From the NCBI GenBank assembly GCA_965204655.1, contig OZ241998.1:124001-188000 (forward strand): 64,000 bases of DNA, written 5' to 3'. The notes under the pieces were generated by a model. The model saw only the letters and a program-made list of their open reading frames with translations. It was not told where the DNA came from and made no database searches. The translations under genes and the position numbers were made by a program. This document shows positions 43,501-51,604 of this stretch, one piece after another; the first letter of the stretch is position 1; the number at the start of each line of letters is the position of its first letter. This DNA is from CATQHL01 sp965204655. GTDB taxonomy: Bacteria; Actinomycetota; Acidimicrobiia; Acidimicrobiales; CATQHL01.

Positions 43501-45719
43501 AAAGAGGTGCCCGACTAGGTGTGGTGGCGGTGGTCTTCTTAGCTGCGTGTTCACCAGGGGAGACTCCACCTGAGGGGGCTGGGGAGGCTCCTGTGCCGCC
43601 TGCGCCTTCTCCCCGGGTGGGTTCTGCGGCGTCGACTACTGTAACCCTTCCAGTCTCGTCTTCCACGACAACCTCTACTGTTACGACGACTGCTGCTGCT
43701 ACTACAACAATTACAACTTCTACAACGACCACTGTGACGACTGCTGCTACAACAACCACGACTACTGTTATGGTAGTGGATCGTTTTGTGTCGGTGAGTG
43801 CGGGTTGGGGGTATGCGTGTGGGTTACGGGCGTCGGGGAGGTTGAAGTGTTGGCGTCAAGGGGGTCTGCTGGAGCCTTTTGAAGACGGCTATAGGTCTCC
43901 TTGGGGTATTGACCCTGAGGCGTGGGAGGCTCCGGAGGGGATGTTCGTTTCAGTGAGCGCGGGGTGGGGTTTCGCTTGCGGGCTGCGCCCTAGCGGTGAG
44001 GTAGAGTGTTGGGGGATCAATCCTCTTCATGAGGTTGAACCCTCCGAAGGGCCGTTCGTTTCGGTGAGCGCGGGGGTGGAGCATGTTTGCGGGGTGCGTC
44101 CTGATGGGTCGGCGGAGTGTTGGGGGGAGTCTCAGCGTTGGAGGGACGCGGGTTCTCCTCCCGAGGGGCCTTTCACGGGTGTGGCGGCGGGCTGGTTTTT
44201 TACTTGCGGTTTGCGCCCAGGTGGGGATGTGGAGTGCTGGGGCGGGGGTTTCAATGAGGGCGATGAGCCCCCCGAGGGGCCGTTCGAGCGGTTACTGGGC
44301 GCCGGTTATGTGTGCGGGATACGCCCGGGCGGGGAGGCGGAGTGTTGGAGCGATTCGGTTCTGAATAGGCCCGACGGCTATAGCGGGTCGGGTGGCTCTT
44401 ATTCTGCTAGGAGGCCGAGGTATCCGCTCATGGACCCTCCCGGTGTGCGGTTTAGGATGCTTTTGGGGAAGTGCGGGGTGGATTATGATTATAGGGTGTT
44501 GTGTTGGAGGAATATGGTGGATAAACATGAGATGCTCCCTACGCCGGAAGGGGAGTTCACCTGGGTTGATTACGATGGCTATTATACGTGCGCTGTCCGC
44601 AGATCGGATTCTGGGTTGCAGTGCTGGGACAGGCTGACGGGCGAGGAGAGTCCTGCGCTTGAGGGGGCCTTTAAGGAAGTCTGGATGGGCGGCAGGAGGG
44701 AATGTCGGATTATAGAGATGGAAGGAGGGATAGAGGGGGAGATTTGCGATGAGAGGGACTGCGGGTTGCGCGTCAGCGGAGAGGTTCGTTGTTGGGCGCA
44801 ACCGGAGGGGTCTCCCCCTGCTCCCGAAGGGAAGTTCAAATCCCTGAGCGCGTTCAACTCCCTGCTGTGCGGCGTCCGCGTTGAAGGCACCTTGGAATGT
44901 TGGCCTGACGTTACTGGGAGGACGCCTCCGCCGGGGGAGTTCACTAACGTGAGCGTTGCGAAGCATCATGCCTGCGGTTTGCGCACCTCGGGGGAGATCG
45001 AATGCTGGGGAGGTTGGAACAGTCGCCCCAAGATGCTGCCGCCGGCTGTGGGGTTTTCTTCGATCAGCGCAGGCTGGGGAGGTTATTCGCAGTCCGGTTC
45101 CCCTCCATGGATCGTAAGGGATTGGGGTTATTCCTGCGGAGTGCGCTTAGACGCCTCCTTGGAATGCTGGGGGGATTCGCATACTATAGGGCCTGCGACG
45201 CGGCCCCCGGAACCTGGGGCGAGTTCTTCATCGGTGCTTTCCCCTCCGGAGGGGAAGTATGAGCAGGTGGGGGTGGGAGCATCTTTCGCTTGCGCGTTGA
45301 GAGTAGGTGGTAAAGTGGATTGTTGGGGTTTGGGAGTTGTTTCTAGCCGGAGGTTCAATGTCGGGGATGGGCCGGCGTCTGGGAGGTTTTCTTATACTTA
45401 CGGAGACCCCTTGCCCGTTGAAGAGCCTCTTGAGGACCTCCGTCCTTATCCTTACGGGAAAGAAGGAGGGCCTGAAGTGCTGCCGTTTACTTCCATCAGC
45501 GTGGGCCGTCGCCATGCTTGCGGGTTGCGCGCAGATTTTGCGGTGGAGTGCTGGAGTGCTGATGCTGTGGAAACTTACCGATTTTTCCCTGATTCTTATA
45601 CTTATGTGGACGCTGGGTATTATGAGCATGGTTGTGCTGTGCGAAAAATTGACGGAGGCATAGACTGCTGGGACACCCAGCCCCAATTCACCGAACGCAT
45701 TTACCCCACCATCGAATGA
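43497..45719 (+). CDS. RCC1-like repeat lipoprotein, copy 3
   Basis: A 740-residue paralogue. ATG 43497 overlaps the copy 2 stop (ATGA) and gives MKRGARLGVVAVVFLAAC with a perfect LAAC lipobox. The Thr-rich linker and 14 repeats are as in copy 2, including the Cys-bearing insertion in repeat 8. It diverges from all other copies between repeats 12 and 13, where the conserved AYGNRFAPEEKREAGEKAW segment is replaced by a shorter GLGVVSSRRFNVGDGP. The C-terminus (TERIYPTIE) also differs. The first ORF start upstream at 43410 is rejected because it would hide the signal peptide. Confidence 0.87.
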   Translation: MKRGARLGVVAVVFLAACSPGETPPEGAGEAPVPPAPSPRVGSAASTTVTLPVSSSTTTSTVTTTAAATTTITTSTTTTVTTAATTTTTTVMVVDRFVSVSAGWGYACGLRASGRLKCWRQGGLLEPFEDGYRSPWGIDPEAWEAPEGMFVSVSAGWGFACGLRPSGEVECWGINPLHEVEPSEGPFVSVSAGVEHVCGVRPDGSAECWGESQRWRDAGSPPEGPFTGVAAGWFFTCGLRPGGDVECWGGGFNEGDEPPEGPFERLLGAGYVCGIRPGGEAECWSDSVLNRPDGYSGSGGSYSARRPRYPLMDPPGVRFRMLLGKCGVDYDYRVLCWRNMVDKHEMLPTPEGEFTWVDYDGYYTCAVRRSDSGLQCWDRLTGEESPALEGAFKEVWMGGRRECRIIEMEGGIEGEICDERDCGLRVSGEVRCWAQPEGSPPAPEGKFKSLSAFNSLLCGVRVEGTLECWPDVTGRTPPPGEFTNVSVAKHHACGLRTSGEIECWGGWNSRPKMLPPAVGFSSISAGWGGYSQSGSPPWIVRDWGYSCGVRLDASLECWGDSHTIGPATRPPEPGASSSSVLSPPEGKYEQVGVGASFACALRVGGKVDCWGLGVVSSRRFNVGDGPASGRFSYTYGDPLPVEEPLEDLRPYPYGKEGGPEVLPFTSISVGRRHACGLRADFAVECWSADAVETYRFFPDSYTYVDAGYYEHGCAVRKIDGGIDCWDTQPQFTERIYPTIE

Positions 45720-47920
45720 AAAGAGGTGCCCGACTAGCTGCGGTGGCGGTGGTCTTCTTAGCTGCGTGTTCACCAGGGGGGCCTTCATCTGGGGAGACAG
45801 GGGGGGATCCTGTGTCTCTTCCGCCTTCTTCCCGGGTGGGTTCTGTGGCGTCGCCTACTTTTCTTTCTCCAGTCTCGTCTTCCACGACAACTTCTACTGT
45901 TACGACTACGACTGCTACTACAACTTCTACAAGGACCACTGTGACGACTGCTGCTACAACAACGACGACTACTGCTGTGCTGGTGGATCGTTTTGTGTCG
46001 GTGAGTGCGGGTTGGGGTTATGCGTGTGGGTTGCGGGAGTCGGGGAGGTTGGAGTGTTGGCGTTTCGGTGGGTTTTCTGAGCCGCATTATCGTGAGCCTG
46101 TTGCTTCTGCGATGTTTGATCTTGGGAGGGTGGATGCTCCCTCGGGGGTGTTTTCTTCGGTGAGCGCGGGGCGGGGTTTCGCTTGCGGAGTGCGCCCTGG
46201 TGGTGAGGTGGAGTGTTGGAGTATGAATTCTGATGCTGAGTTCGAGATCCCTGCTGGGGTGTTTTCTTCGGTGAGCGCGGGAGTGGAGCACGTCTGCGGG
46301 GTGCGTCCTGATGGTTCGGCGGAGTGTTGGGGGGAGTCTCAGCGTTGGAGGGACGCGGGCTTCCCTCCCGAGGGGCCTTTCACGGACGTGGCGACGGGTT
46401 GGTCTTTTACTTGTGGTTTGCGCCTAGTCGGGGATGTGGAGTGCTGGGGTGGGGGTTTCAATGAGGGTTACGAACCCCCCGGGGGGCCGTTTGAGCGGTT
46501 AGTGACCGCTGGTTTTGTGTGCGGGATACGCTCCGGCGGGGAGGCGGAGTGTTGGAGCGATTCCGATCCAGAGGAATACAATCCTAACAAGTATGAAAGC
46601 GATTGGTGGATCCCGTATAATCCTAAGGAGAGTTTGGATTTTGCTGACTTGGATCCTCCTGGTGTGAACTTTAGGATGATTTCGGCGAGATGCGGGGTGG
46701 ATTATGATTATAGGGTGTTGTGTTGGAAGAATGTCCTGGATGAGGATGTGATGCTCTCTACTCCGGCGGGGGAGTTCACCTGGGTCGAGTCCGTTCGTAC
46801 TAAGGCTTGTGCTGTCCGTCGAGCGGATTCTGGTTTGTATTGTTGGGATTTGGAGACCGGGGAGGATTTACCTGCCCCGGAGGGGGTTTTCAGAGAAGTC
46901 ACGATGGGGGTTGAGAGGGATTGCGGGTTGCTCATTAGCGGAGAGGTTCGCTGCTGGGGGCAGGTAGAAGGGTCTCCTGCTCCCCCTGAGGGGAAGTTCA
47001 AAGTTCTAAGGGAGTTTGCTTCTTTTCTCTGCGGCGTCCGCGTTGAAGGCGGTACCTTGGAGTGTTGGCCTGATGCTAGCTGGGAGAGGACTTGGCCTGA
47101 CCTTAATTGGGGGAGGTCGCCTCCCCTGGAGGGGGAGTTCACGGATGTGAGCATCGCACGCTATCATGCCTGTGGCTTGCGTCCTTCGGGGGAGATTGAG
47201 TGCTGGGGGGCTTGGGACAGGCGCCCGAAGATGCTGCCTCCGGATGTGGGGTTTTCTTCGATCAGCGCAGGCTGGGGAGGTTATAGGCGTGGGGCGGGCA
47301 TGTCTCCATATGTGGATTGGGGTTATTCCTGCGGAGTGCGCCTGGATCGGTCGTTGGAGTGTTGGGGGTATTCTAGTACTATAGGGCCTGTGAAGCGCCC
47401 GCCGGAGCCTGGGGTGCGTTCTCCGTTGCTTTCCCCTCCGGAGGGGGAGTATGAGCAGGTGGGGGTGGGAGAGGGTTTCGCGTGCGCTTTGAGGGTGGGT
47501 GGGAAGGTGGATTGTTGGGGCAGGGCTTATGGGAATAGGTTCGCTCCGGAGGAGAAGCGAGAGGCGGGAGAGAAGGCGTGGGGGTCGTTCTCCTATACTT
47601 ACGGAGACCCCTTGCCCGTTGAAGAGCCTCCTGTGCCCTTCCTTCCTTACCCTTACGGGAAAGAAGGAGGGCCTGAAGTGCTGCCGTTTACTTCCATCAG
47701 CGTGGGTCTCCGTCACGCTTGCGGGTTTCGCTCCGATGGCATTCTTGAGTGTTGGGGTGATGATGCTGTGGAAACTTTCCGTTCATTCCCCGATTACTAT
47801 GCTTATGTGGATGCTGGCTATCATGATCAAGCTTGTGCTGTGCGGAAGACCGACGGGGGCGTAGACTGCTGGGACACCCAGCTCAAATTAATCGCACAAA
47901 TCCACCCCACCACCGAATGA
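45716..47920 (+). CDS. RCC1-like repeat lipoprotein, copy 4
   Basis: A 734-residue paralogue starting at ATG 45716, again sharing ATGA with the preceding stop. Its signal peptide (MKRGARLAAVAVVFLAAC) matches copies 2 and 3, but the variable segments of the propeller match copy 1: FSEPHYRE, the EYNPNKYESDWW region, and SWERTWPDLNWGRSPP in repeat 9. It therefore looks like a copy-1 body with a copy-2/3 head. Its end ACCACCGAATGA overlaps the start of the DUF501 gene in the same way as the lipoproteins overlap one another. Confidence 0.87.
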   Translation: MKRGARLAAVAVVFLAACSPGGPSSGETGGDPVSLPPSSRVGSVASPTFLSPVSSSTTTSTVTTTTATTTSTRTTVTTAATTTTTTAVLVDRFVSVSAGWGYACGLRESGRLECWRFGGFSEPHYREPVASAMFDLGRVDAPSGVFSSVSAGRGFACGVRPGGEVECWSMNSDAEFEIPAGVFSSVSAGVEHVCGVRPDGSAECWGESQRWRDAGFPPEGPFTDVATGWSFTCGLRLVGDVECWGGGFNEGYEPPGGPFERLVTAGFVCGIRSGGEAECWSDSDPEEYNPNKYESDWWIPYNPKESLDFADLDPPGVNFRMISARCGVDYDYRVLCWKNVLDEDVMLSTPAGEFTWVESVRTKACAVRRADSGLYCWDLETGEDLPAPEGVFREVTMGVERDCGLLISGEVRCWGQVEGSPAPPEGKFKVLREFASFLCGVRVEGGTLECWPDASWERTWPDLNWGRSPPLEGEFTDVSIARYHACGLRPSGEIECWGAWDRRPKMLPPDVGFSSISAGWGGYRRGAGMSPYVDWGYSCGVRLDRSLECWGYSSTIGPVKRPPEPGVRSPLLSPPEGEYEQVGVGEGFACALRVGGKVDCWGRAYGNRFAPEEKREAGEKAWGSFSYTYGDPLPVEEPPVPFLPYPYGKEGGPEVLPFTSISVGLRHACGFRSDGILECWGDDAVETFRSFPDYYAYVDAGYHDQACAVRKTDGGVDCWDTQLKLIAQIHPTTE

Positions 47921-48483
47921 AAAGAGTGCGCAGCGAAGTGCGCCCCGCCGGCGCCAGGGAGTCCAGCCGTCGGCCGTCCAAGGACAGTGAGCCTTCTCAG
48001 GAGGCGGTCGCGGCGGTTTCTGCAGCGTTAGGGAGGCCTCCTCAGGGGCGTTTCGATGTGGTCGTTTCCCACCCGGGGGGCGCACCGAGGGTGATTCGCA
48101 ATTCTCCGTTCTTAGACGACGGCACCCCTATGCCCACGCTCTACTGGCTGGTATGCCCGAGTGACTGCCGGGCGGTGAGCCGTCTGGAGTCCGAAGGCGG
48201 CGTGAAGGCCGCTGAGGCGGCAGTGGACGCAGCCGAACTAGCCGCGGCGCACTCCGTCTACGCCGCCGAGCGGGATGCCTGCATTCCCGTCGACTATGGA
48301 GGCCCGCTTCCTTCGGGGGGAGTCGGCGGCACCCGCCGCGGGGTGAAGTGCTTGCACGCCCATTATGCATGGCATCTAGCAGGCGGCGACGATCCCGTGG
48401 GGGCTTGGGTGGCAGAGCGGTTGGAGTCTGAGCGGTTGGCGTCTGAAGCGGAGAACGACGCCCAGCGGGCAGCGGGCCGTTAG
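47917..48483 (+). CDS. DUF501 family protein
   Basis: A 188-residue protein of the actinobacterial DUF501 family, with PRVIRNSPFLDDGTPMPTLY and WLVCPSDCRAVSRLES, and a C-terminal GVKCLHAHYAWHLAGGDDPVG containing the conserved Cys and His residues. It usually lies between ftsB and ppx, but its biochemical role is unknown. The start is ATG 47917, which overlaps the stop of lipoprotein copy 4 as ATGA; an alternative frame from 47833 is rejected. Its first codons are identical in DNA to the lipoprotein starts, then diverge completely. The ppx gene begins at the very next base after its stop. Confidence 0.92.
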   Translation: MKRVRSEVRPAGARESSRRPSKDSEPSQEAVAAVSAALGRPPQGRFDVVVSHPGGAPRVIRNSPFLDDGTPMPTLYWLVCPSDCRAVSRLESEGGVKAAEAAVDAAELAAAHSVYAAERDACIPVDYGGPLPSGGVGGTRRGVKCLHAHYAWHLAGGDDPVGAWVAERLESERLASEAENDAQRAAGR

Positions 48484-49428
48484 ATGGGCGCATCCCTCCT
48501 AGCAGCCGTGGACTGTGGCAGCAACTCCGTGCGCCTGATGCGCGCCCGCCTAGACGGGGAAGTGGTGGAGCGCCGCAGCGTCGTAACCTCCTTGGCGGCG
48601 AGCGCATCCCCCGACAGGGGGCTCGCCCCCGAGTCCATCGCCCGCACGGTGAAAGCCTTGGAGGGGTATCGGGCTGCCGTTCAAGAGGCAAACGTGGAGG
48701 GCGTGAAGTTTGTTGCTACTGCAGCGGTGCGCGATGCCGTCAACGCCGAGGACTTTCTGGCTGCAGCCGAAGAGGCCGTCGGAGTGCGTCCGGAGGTTAT
48801 TGACGGGGAAAGGGAGGGTCGCCTAGCTTTCGCTGGGGCCGTTTCAGGGCTGGCCCAGAGCGAAGGGCCTTTTCTGGTGGCGGACTTGGGCGGGGCATCT
48901 ACGGAGTTCTGTTTTGGCGGCAAGAATTGCGAAGGCGTCTATTCGTGCGATGTGGGGAGCGTTCGTATCACCGAGCAGTACATCCATCACGATCCCCCTC
49001 TGCCGGAGGAACTCCACGCCTGCCTCTCGGTGATGGAAACTCACCTAGACGACGTCGCTCGGGCATTCCCGCAGGCGGCAGAGGCTGCCTGTTTAGTAGG
49101 CGTAGCGGGGACGGTCGCGACTGCGGCGGCCGTGGAGTTGGGGCTCGCAGACTATGACAGCGCCAGGGTGCATCACTTCGAGTTGTCCCGTGCCGCGGCG
49201 GAGGACGTGTTCCGCACGCTGGCCACCGAGGACCGCGCTGCCCGTCTGGCCAACCCGGGTATGCATCCCGGCAGGGTGGACGTGATAGTGGGGGGCATGT
49301 GCGTGCTGGTGAAGATCATGAGGTATTTCGGGTTTGAGAGTTGCCTGGTATCGGAGGCCGATCTGCTGGACGGGCTGATCCTGGAACTCCGAGCGGAGCG
49401 CCGCCGTTCCACCGCAGCGCCGCTCTGA
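48484..49428 (+). CDS. ppx: Ppx/GppA-family exopolyphosphatase / pppGpp phosphatase
   Basis: A 314-residue short-form Ppx/GppA phosphatase of the ASKHA fold. The phosphate motif 1 is AAVDCGSNSVRLM, the second is FVATAAVRDAVNAEDFL, and the third is LVADLGGASTEFCFGGK; the adenosine-like loop is LVGVAGTVATAAAVEL. It lacks the long C-terminal HD domain, like mycobacterial Ppx1. The family hydrolyses polyphosphate or pppGpp, so it links the stringent response and phosphate storage. ATG 48484 directly abuts the DUF501 stop, as in other actinobacteria. Confidence 0.93.
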   Translation: MGASLLAAVDCGSNSVRLMRARLDGEVVERRSVVTSLAASASPDRGLAPESIARTVKALEGYRAAVQEANVEGVKFVATAAVRDAVNAEDFLAAAEEAVGVRPEVIDGEREGRLAFAGAVSGLAQSEGPFLVADLGGASTEFCFGGKNCEGVYSCDVGSVRITEQYIHHDPPLPEELHACLSVMETHLDDVARAFPQAAEAACLVGVAGTVATAAAVELGLADYDSARVHHFELSRAAAEDVFRTLATEDRAARLANPGMHPGRVDVIVGGMCVLVKIMRYFGFESCLVSEADLLDGLILELRAERRRSTAAPL

Positions 49429-49617
49429 ATAAGCCGTCTGCCGCCTCCCCGTCGGTGTTCTGGCCACCCGCCGGTGTTCCGCCCGCCGCTTCCTGCCGGT
49501 ACCGAGTCCCCGACGCCGTCTCCGCCTCGGTGGATAAGCCGCCCGCCCCCTCGACTAGGATTTCTAGAGATGCTCAACGCCTTGAGAACGACAGCCACCG
49601 ACAAGGAGATCTCTCCA

Positions 49618-50199
49618 GTGCTCCTCGGACACCGGGTCAAGCTGCGTCCGCTGGTCTATCGGGACTTCAAGGAGTGGAAGGAAGTCCGCGTCCGCAACAA
49701 GGAGTGGCTGGCTTGTTGGGAACCCCGAAAGCTTCCGGAACAGCCCGATGCGGACGTGAACAGGGGCGCATTCGCGGCTCGCTGTTCCGCCCGCGACCAG
49801 GAGCGCGCCACAGGAGTGGGGTGGGGTTTCGGGGTTTTCGTGAGCGATTCCCTTGCGGGGGAGATGAACATTACCAGCGTGGTGCGCGGGCCTTTCCAGT
49901 CGTGCAACATTGGTTACTGGATCGACCGTGACTTAGCTGGCAACGGCTACGTTCCGGAGGCGGTGGTTCTGGGGCTTCGCTTTGCGTTTGAAGACCTCCT
50001 GCTGCATCGGGTGGAGATCGCCATCGTGCCGCGCAATCACCGCAGCCTGCGGGTTGTGGAAAAGCTGGGGATTCGTTGCGAGGGTGTCGCTGAGAATTTT
50101 CTGGAAATCAACGGAGCCTGGGAGGATCACGCCCGTTTCGCCATCACCTCGGAGGAGTGGGCGCAGCGCAGCGCCGAACTGACTTCCGCTTGGCTCTGA
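49618..50199 (+). CDS. GNAT N-acetyltransferase (RimJ-like)
   Basis: A 193-residue acetyl-CoA-dependent acetyltransferase similar to ribosomal-protein acetylases RimJ/RimL. The start is placed at GTG 49618, with AAGGAG at 49603-49608 and a typical GNAT opening LLGHRVKLRPLVYRDFKEW; longer in-frame starts at 49474 and 49570 lack this site. The acetyl-CoA region is GYWIDRDLAGNGYVPEAVVL, followed by HRVEIAIVPRNHRSLRVVEKLG. The acceptor is unknown. The about 190-base gap after ppx shows nothing else I can recognise. Confidence 0.88.
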   Translation: MLLGHRVKLRPLVYRDFKEWKEVRVRNKEWLACWEPRKLPEQPDADVNRGAFAARCSARDQERATGVGWGFGVFVSDSLAGEMNITSVVRGPFQSCNIGYWIDRDLAGNGYVPEAVVLGLRFAFEDLLLHRVEIAIVPRNHRSLRVVEKLGIRCEGVAENFLEINGAWEDHARFAITSEEWAQRSAELTSAWL

Positions 50200-50299
50200 G
50201 GCTCGGCGGGAAATCGGTGGGGGAGCCGCGGAGCGCCGGGGGAACGCCGAACAGGCTGTTCGGACGGCTGTCACAGGGGCCTCATAAAGTGCTTCTCAT

Positions 50300-51604
50300 A
50301 TGAGCGACTGTTTCGTACACGCCTCCGACTTGCACCTCGACGCCCCGCTGGGCAGTCTGGGACTCCTAGGCGAAGAAAGACGCCGGGAGTTGACGCGCAA
50401 GGCCGAGGCTGCCTGGGACAACCTTGTTGAACTGTGCCTAGAGCGCGAGGCGTCTTTCCTGGTCTTGGCGGGGGACGTTTTCGACGGGACGGCAGCGGGG
50501 TTGTCTTCGCAACGCCGTCTGCACTACGGGTTGGTTCGGCTCTCTGAGGAAGGTGTGAGGGTCTTCATCTGCCATGGAAACCACGATCCCCTCAGCACAG
50601 ACTTTCGCTCGGCTTTCGAACTTCCAGAGGGGGTTGTGCGCTTTGGGTCCGAAGCCGTGGAGACCCACGAGGTGACTCTCCGCCGTTCGGGAGATCCCGT
50701 TTGCGTGAGCGGTGTCAGTTTCGCGAACCGCTCGGAGTCCAGGAACTTGGCGCGTCTCTTCAGCGAACTCCCTCCCCGGCGCGGACGTCTGTGCGTGGCG
50801 GTTATGCACGCCAACCTCGGGGGCGATCCGAACCACGACGACTACGCCCCGTGTTCTGCTGCCGACCTGAGCGCCGCTGAGGTGGACTACTGGGCGTTGG
50901 GTCACATTCACAAACGCAGGATGATCGACTTGGGGTCAGGCAGGCGGGCCGCCTACTGCGGCAACCTCCAGGGGCGTAGCTTCAAGCCCTCCGAATGCGA
51001 ACCTAAGGGCGCTCTGGTGGTTCCCGTGGAGCGGGGCAGTTTCCGAGAGCCGGAGTTCGCCGCCTGCGACGAGGTGCGGTTCATTCGCAGCAACGCCGAG
51101 GTGCGCCCCGAGGAAAGCCTGGGGAATGTGCTGGAAGGCATCGAACGGCTGGCGGCGAGCCTGGGGGACGCACACGGCGGGCGTTCGGTTGCGCTGAGGG
51201 TGCGTTTGGTCGGTCGAAGCAGCGGCGACGTTTGCGCTGAGTTGAGAGAGCACTTCGCGGACGACGGAGACTGGCGAAAGGATTCGGCTTGGCAGGAGCG
51301 GTTGACGGAGAGTCTCAAGGGGGGCGGCCTGTGCGGCGTTGAAGTGGCCGTGAGGGGTTTAGCTGACCGCGACCAATTGAAGACGGCCGGCGACCTGCGG
51401 GCCGCCGTACTGGAGGAATTGGATAATCTGCGCGCCGGCGGGGAAGGCGGCGAGCCGCTGCGTGAACGCCTGACCGAACTGCTGCCTGCAGCATCAGGCC
51501 TGCGGAAGATCTGGAAGGAGAATTATTCCGAGCGAATCGACGACGCTGCCGACTTGGCGGAAGAACTGCTGCTGGAGGTCTTCTCTGGAGGTGAGAGTCC
51601 GTGA
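50300..51604 (+). CDS. Metallophosphoesterase, SbcD/YhaO-like nuclease subunit
   Basis: A 434-residue calcineurin-like phosphoesterase. The metal motifs are FVHASDLHLDAPLG, LVLAGDVFDG, ICHGNHDPLS and WALGHIHKRRM, in the correct order for the Mre11/SbcD family. The length and the pairing with the membrane-segment ATPase that follows match YhaO/YhaN of Bacillus better than classical SbcCD. The family trims DNA ends in repair. It starts at ATG 50300 and overlaps the next gene by GTGA. Confidence 0.9.
   Translation: MSDCFVHASDLHLDAPLGSLGLLGEERRRELTRKAEAAWDNLVELCLEREASFLVLAGDVFDGTAAGLSSQRRLHYGLVRLSEEGVRVFICHGNHDPLSTDFRSAFELPEGVVRFGSEAVETHEVTLRRSGDPVCVSGVSFANRSESRNLARLFSELPPRRGRLCVAVMHANLGGDPNHDDYAPCSAADLSAAEVDYWALGHIHKRRMIDLGSGRRAAYCGNLQGRSFKPSECEPKGALVVPVERGSFREPEFAACDEVRFIRSNAEVRPEESLGNVLEGIERLAASLGDAHGGRSVALRVRLVGRSSGDVCAELREHFADDGDWRKDSAWQERLTESLKGGGLCGVEVAVRGLADRDQLKTAGDLRAAVLEELDNLRAGGEGGEPLRERLTELLPAASGLRKIWKENYSERIDDAADLAEELLLEVFSGGESP

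Larger units (their letters stand above)
39041..47920 (+). repeat. Tandem array of four 2.2-kb paralogous lipoprotein genes
   Basis: Four gene-sized units of 2205-2235 bases lie head to tail without spacers. Units 2-4 and the downstream DUF501 gene all begin with the same ten bases, ATGAAAAGAG, whose ATGA overlaps the preceding stop. Long nearly identical DNA stretches alternate with diverged ones. Such an array is prone to unequal crossing-over, and its copy number may have been misassembled. Confidence 0.9.

Noticed and set aside
39338..47716. Long antisense and other-frame open frames under the lipoprotein genes
   Set aside because: They recur at the same places in each copy because the DNA is duplicated and G/T-rich; the sense frame carries lipobox, linker and repeat motifs.
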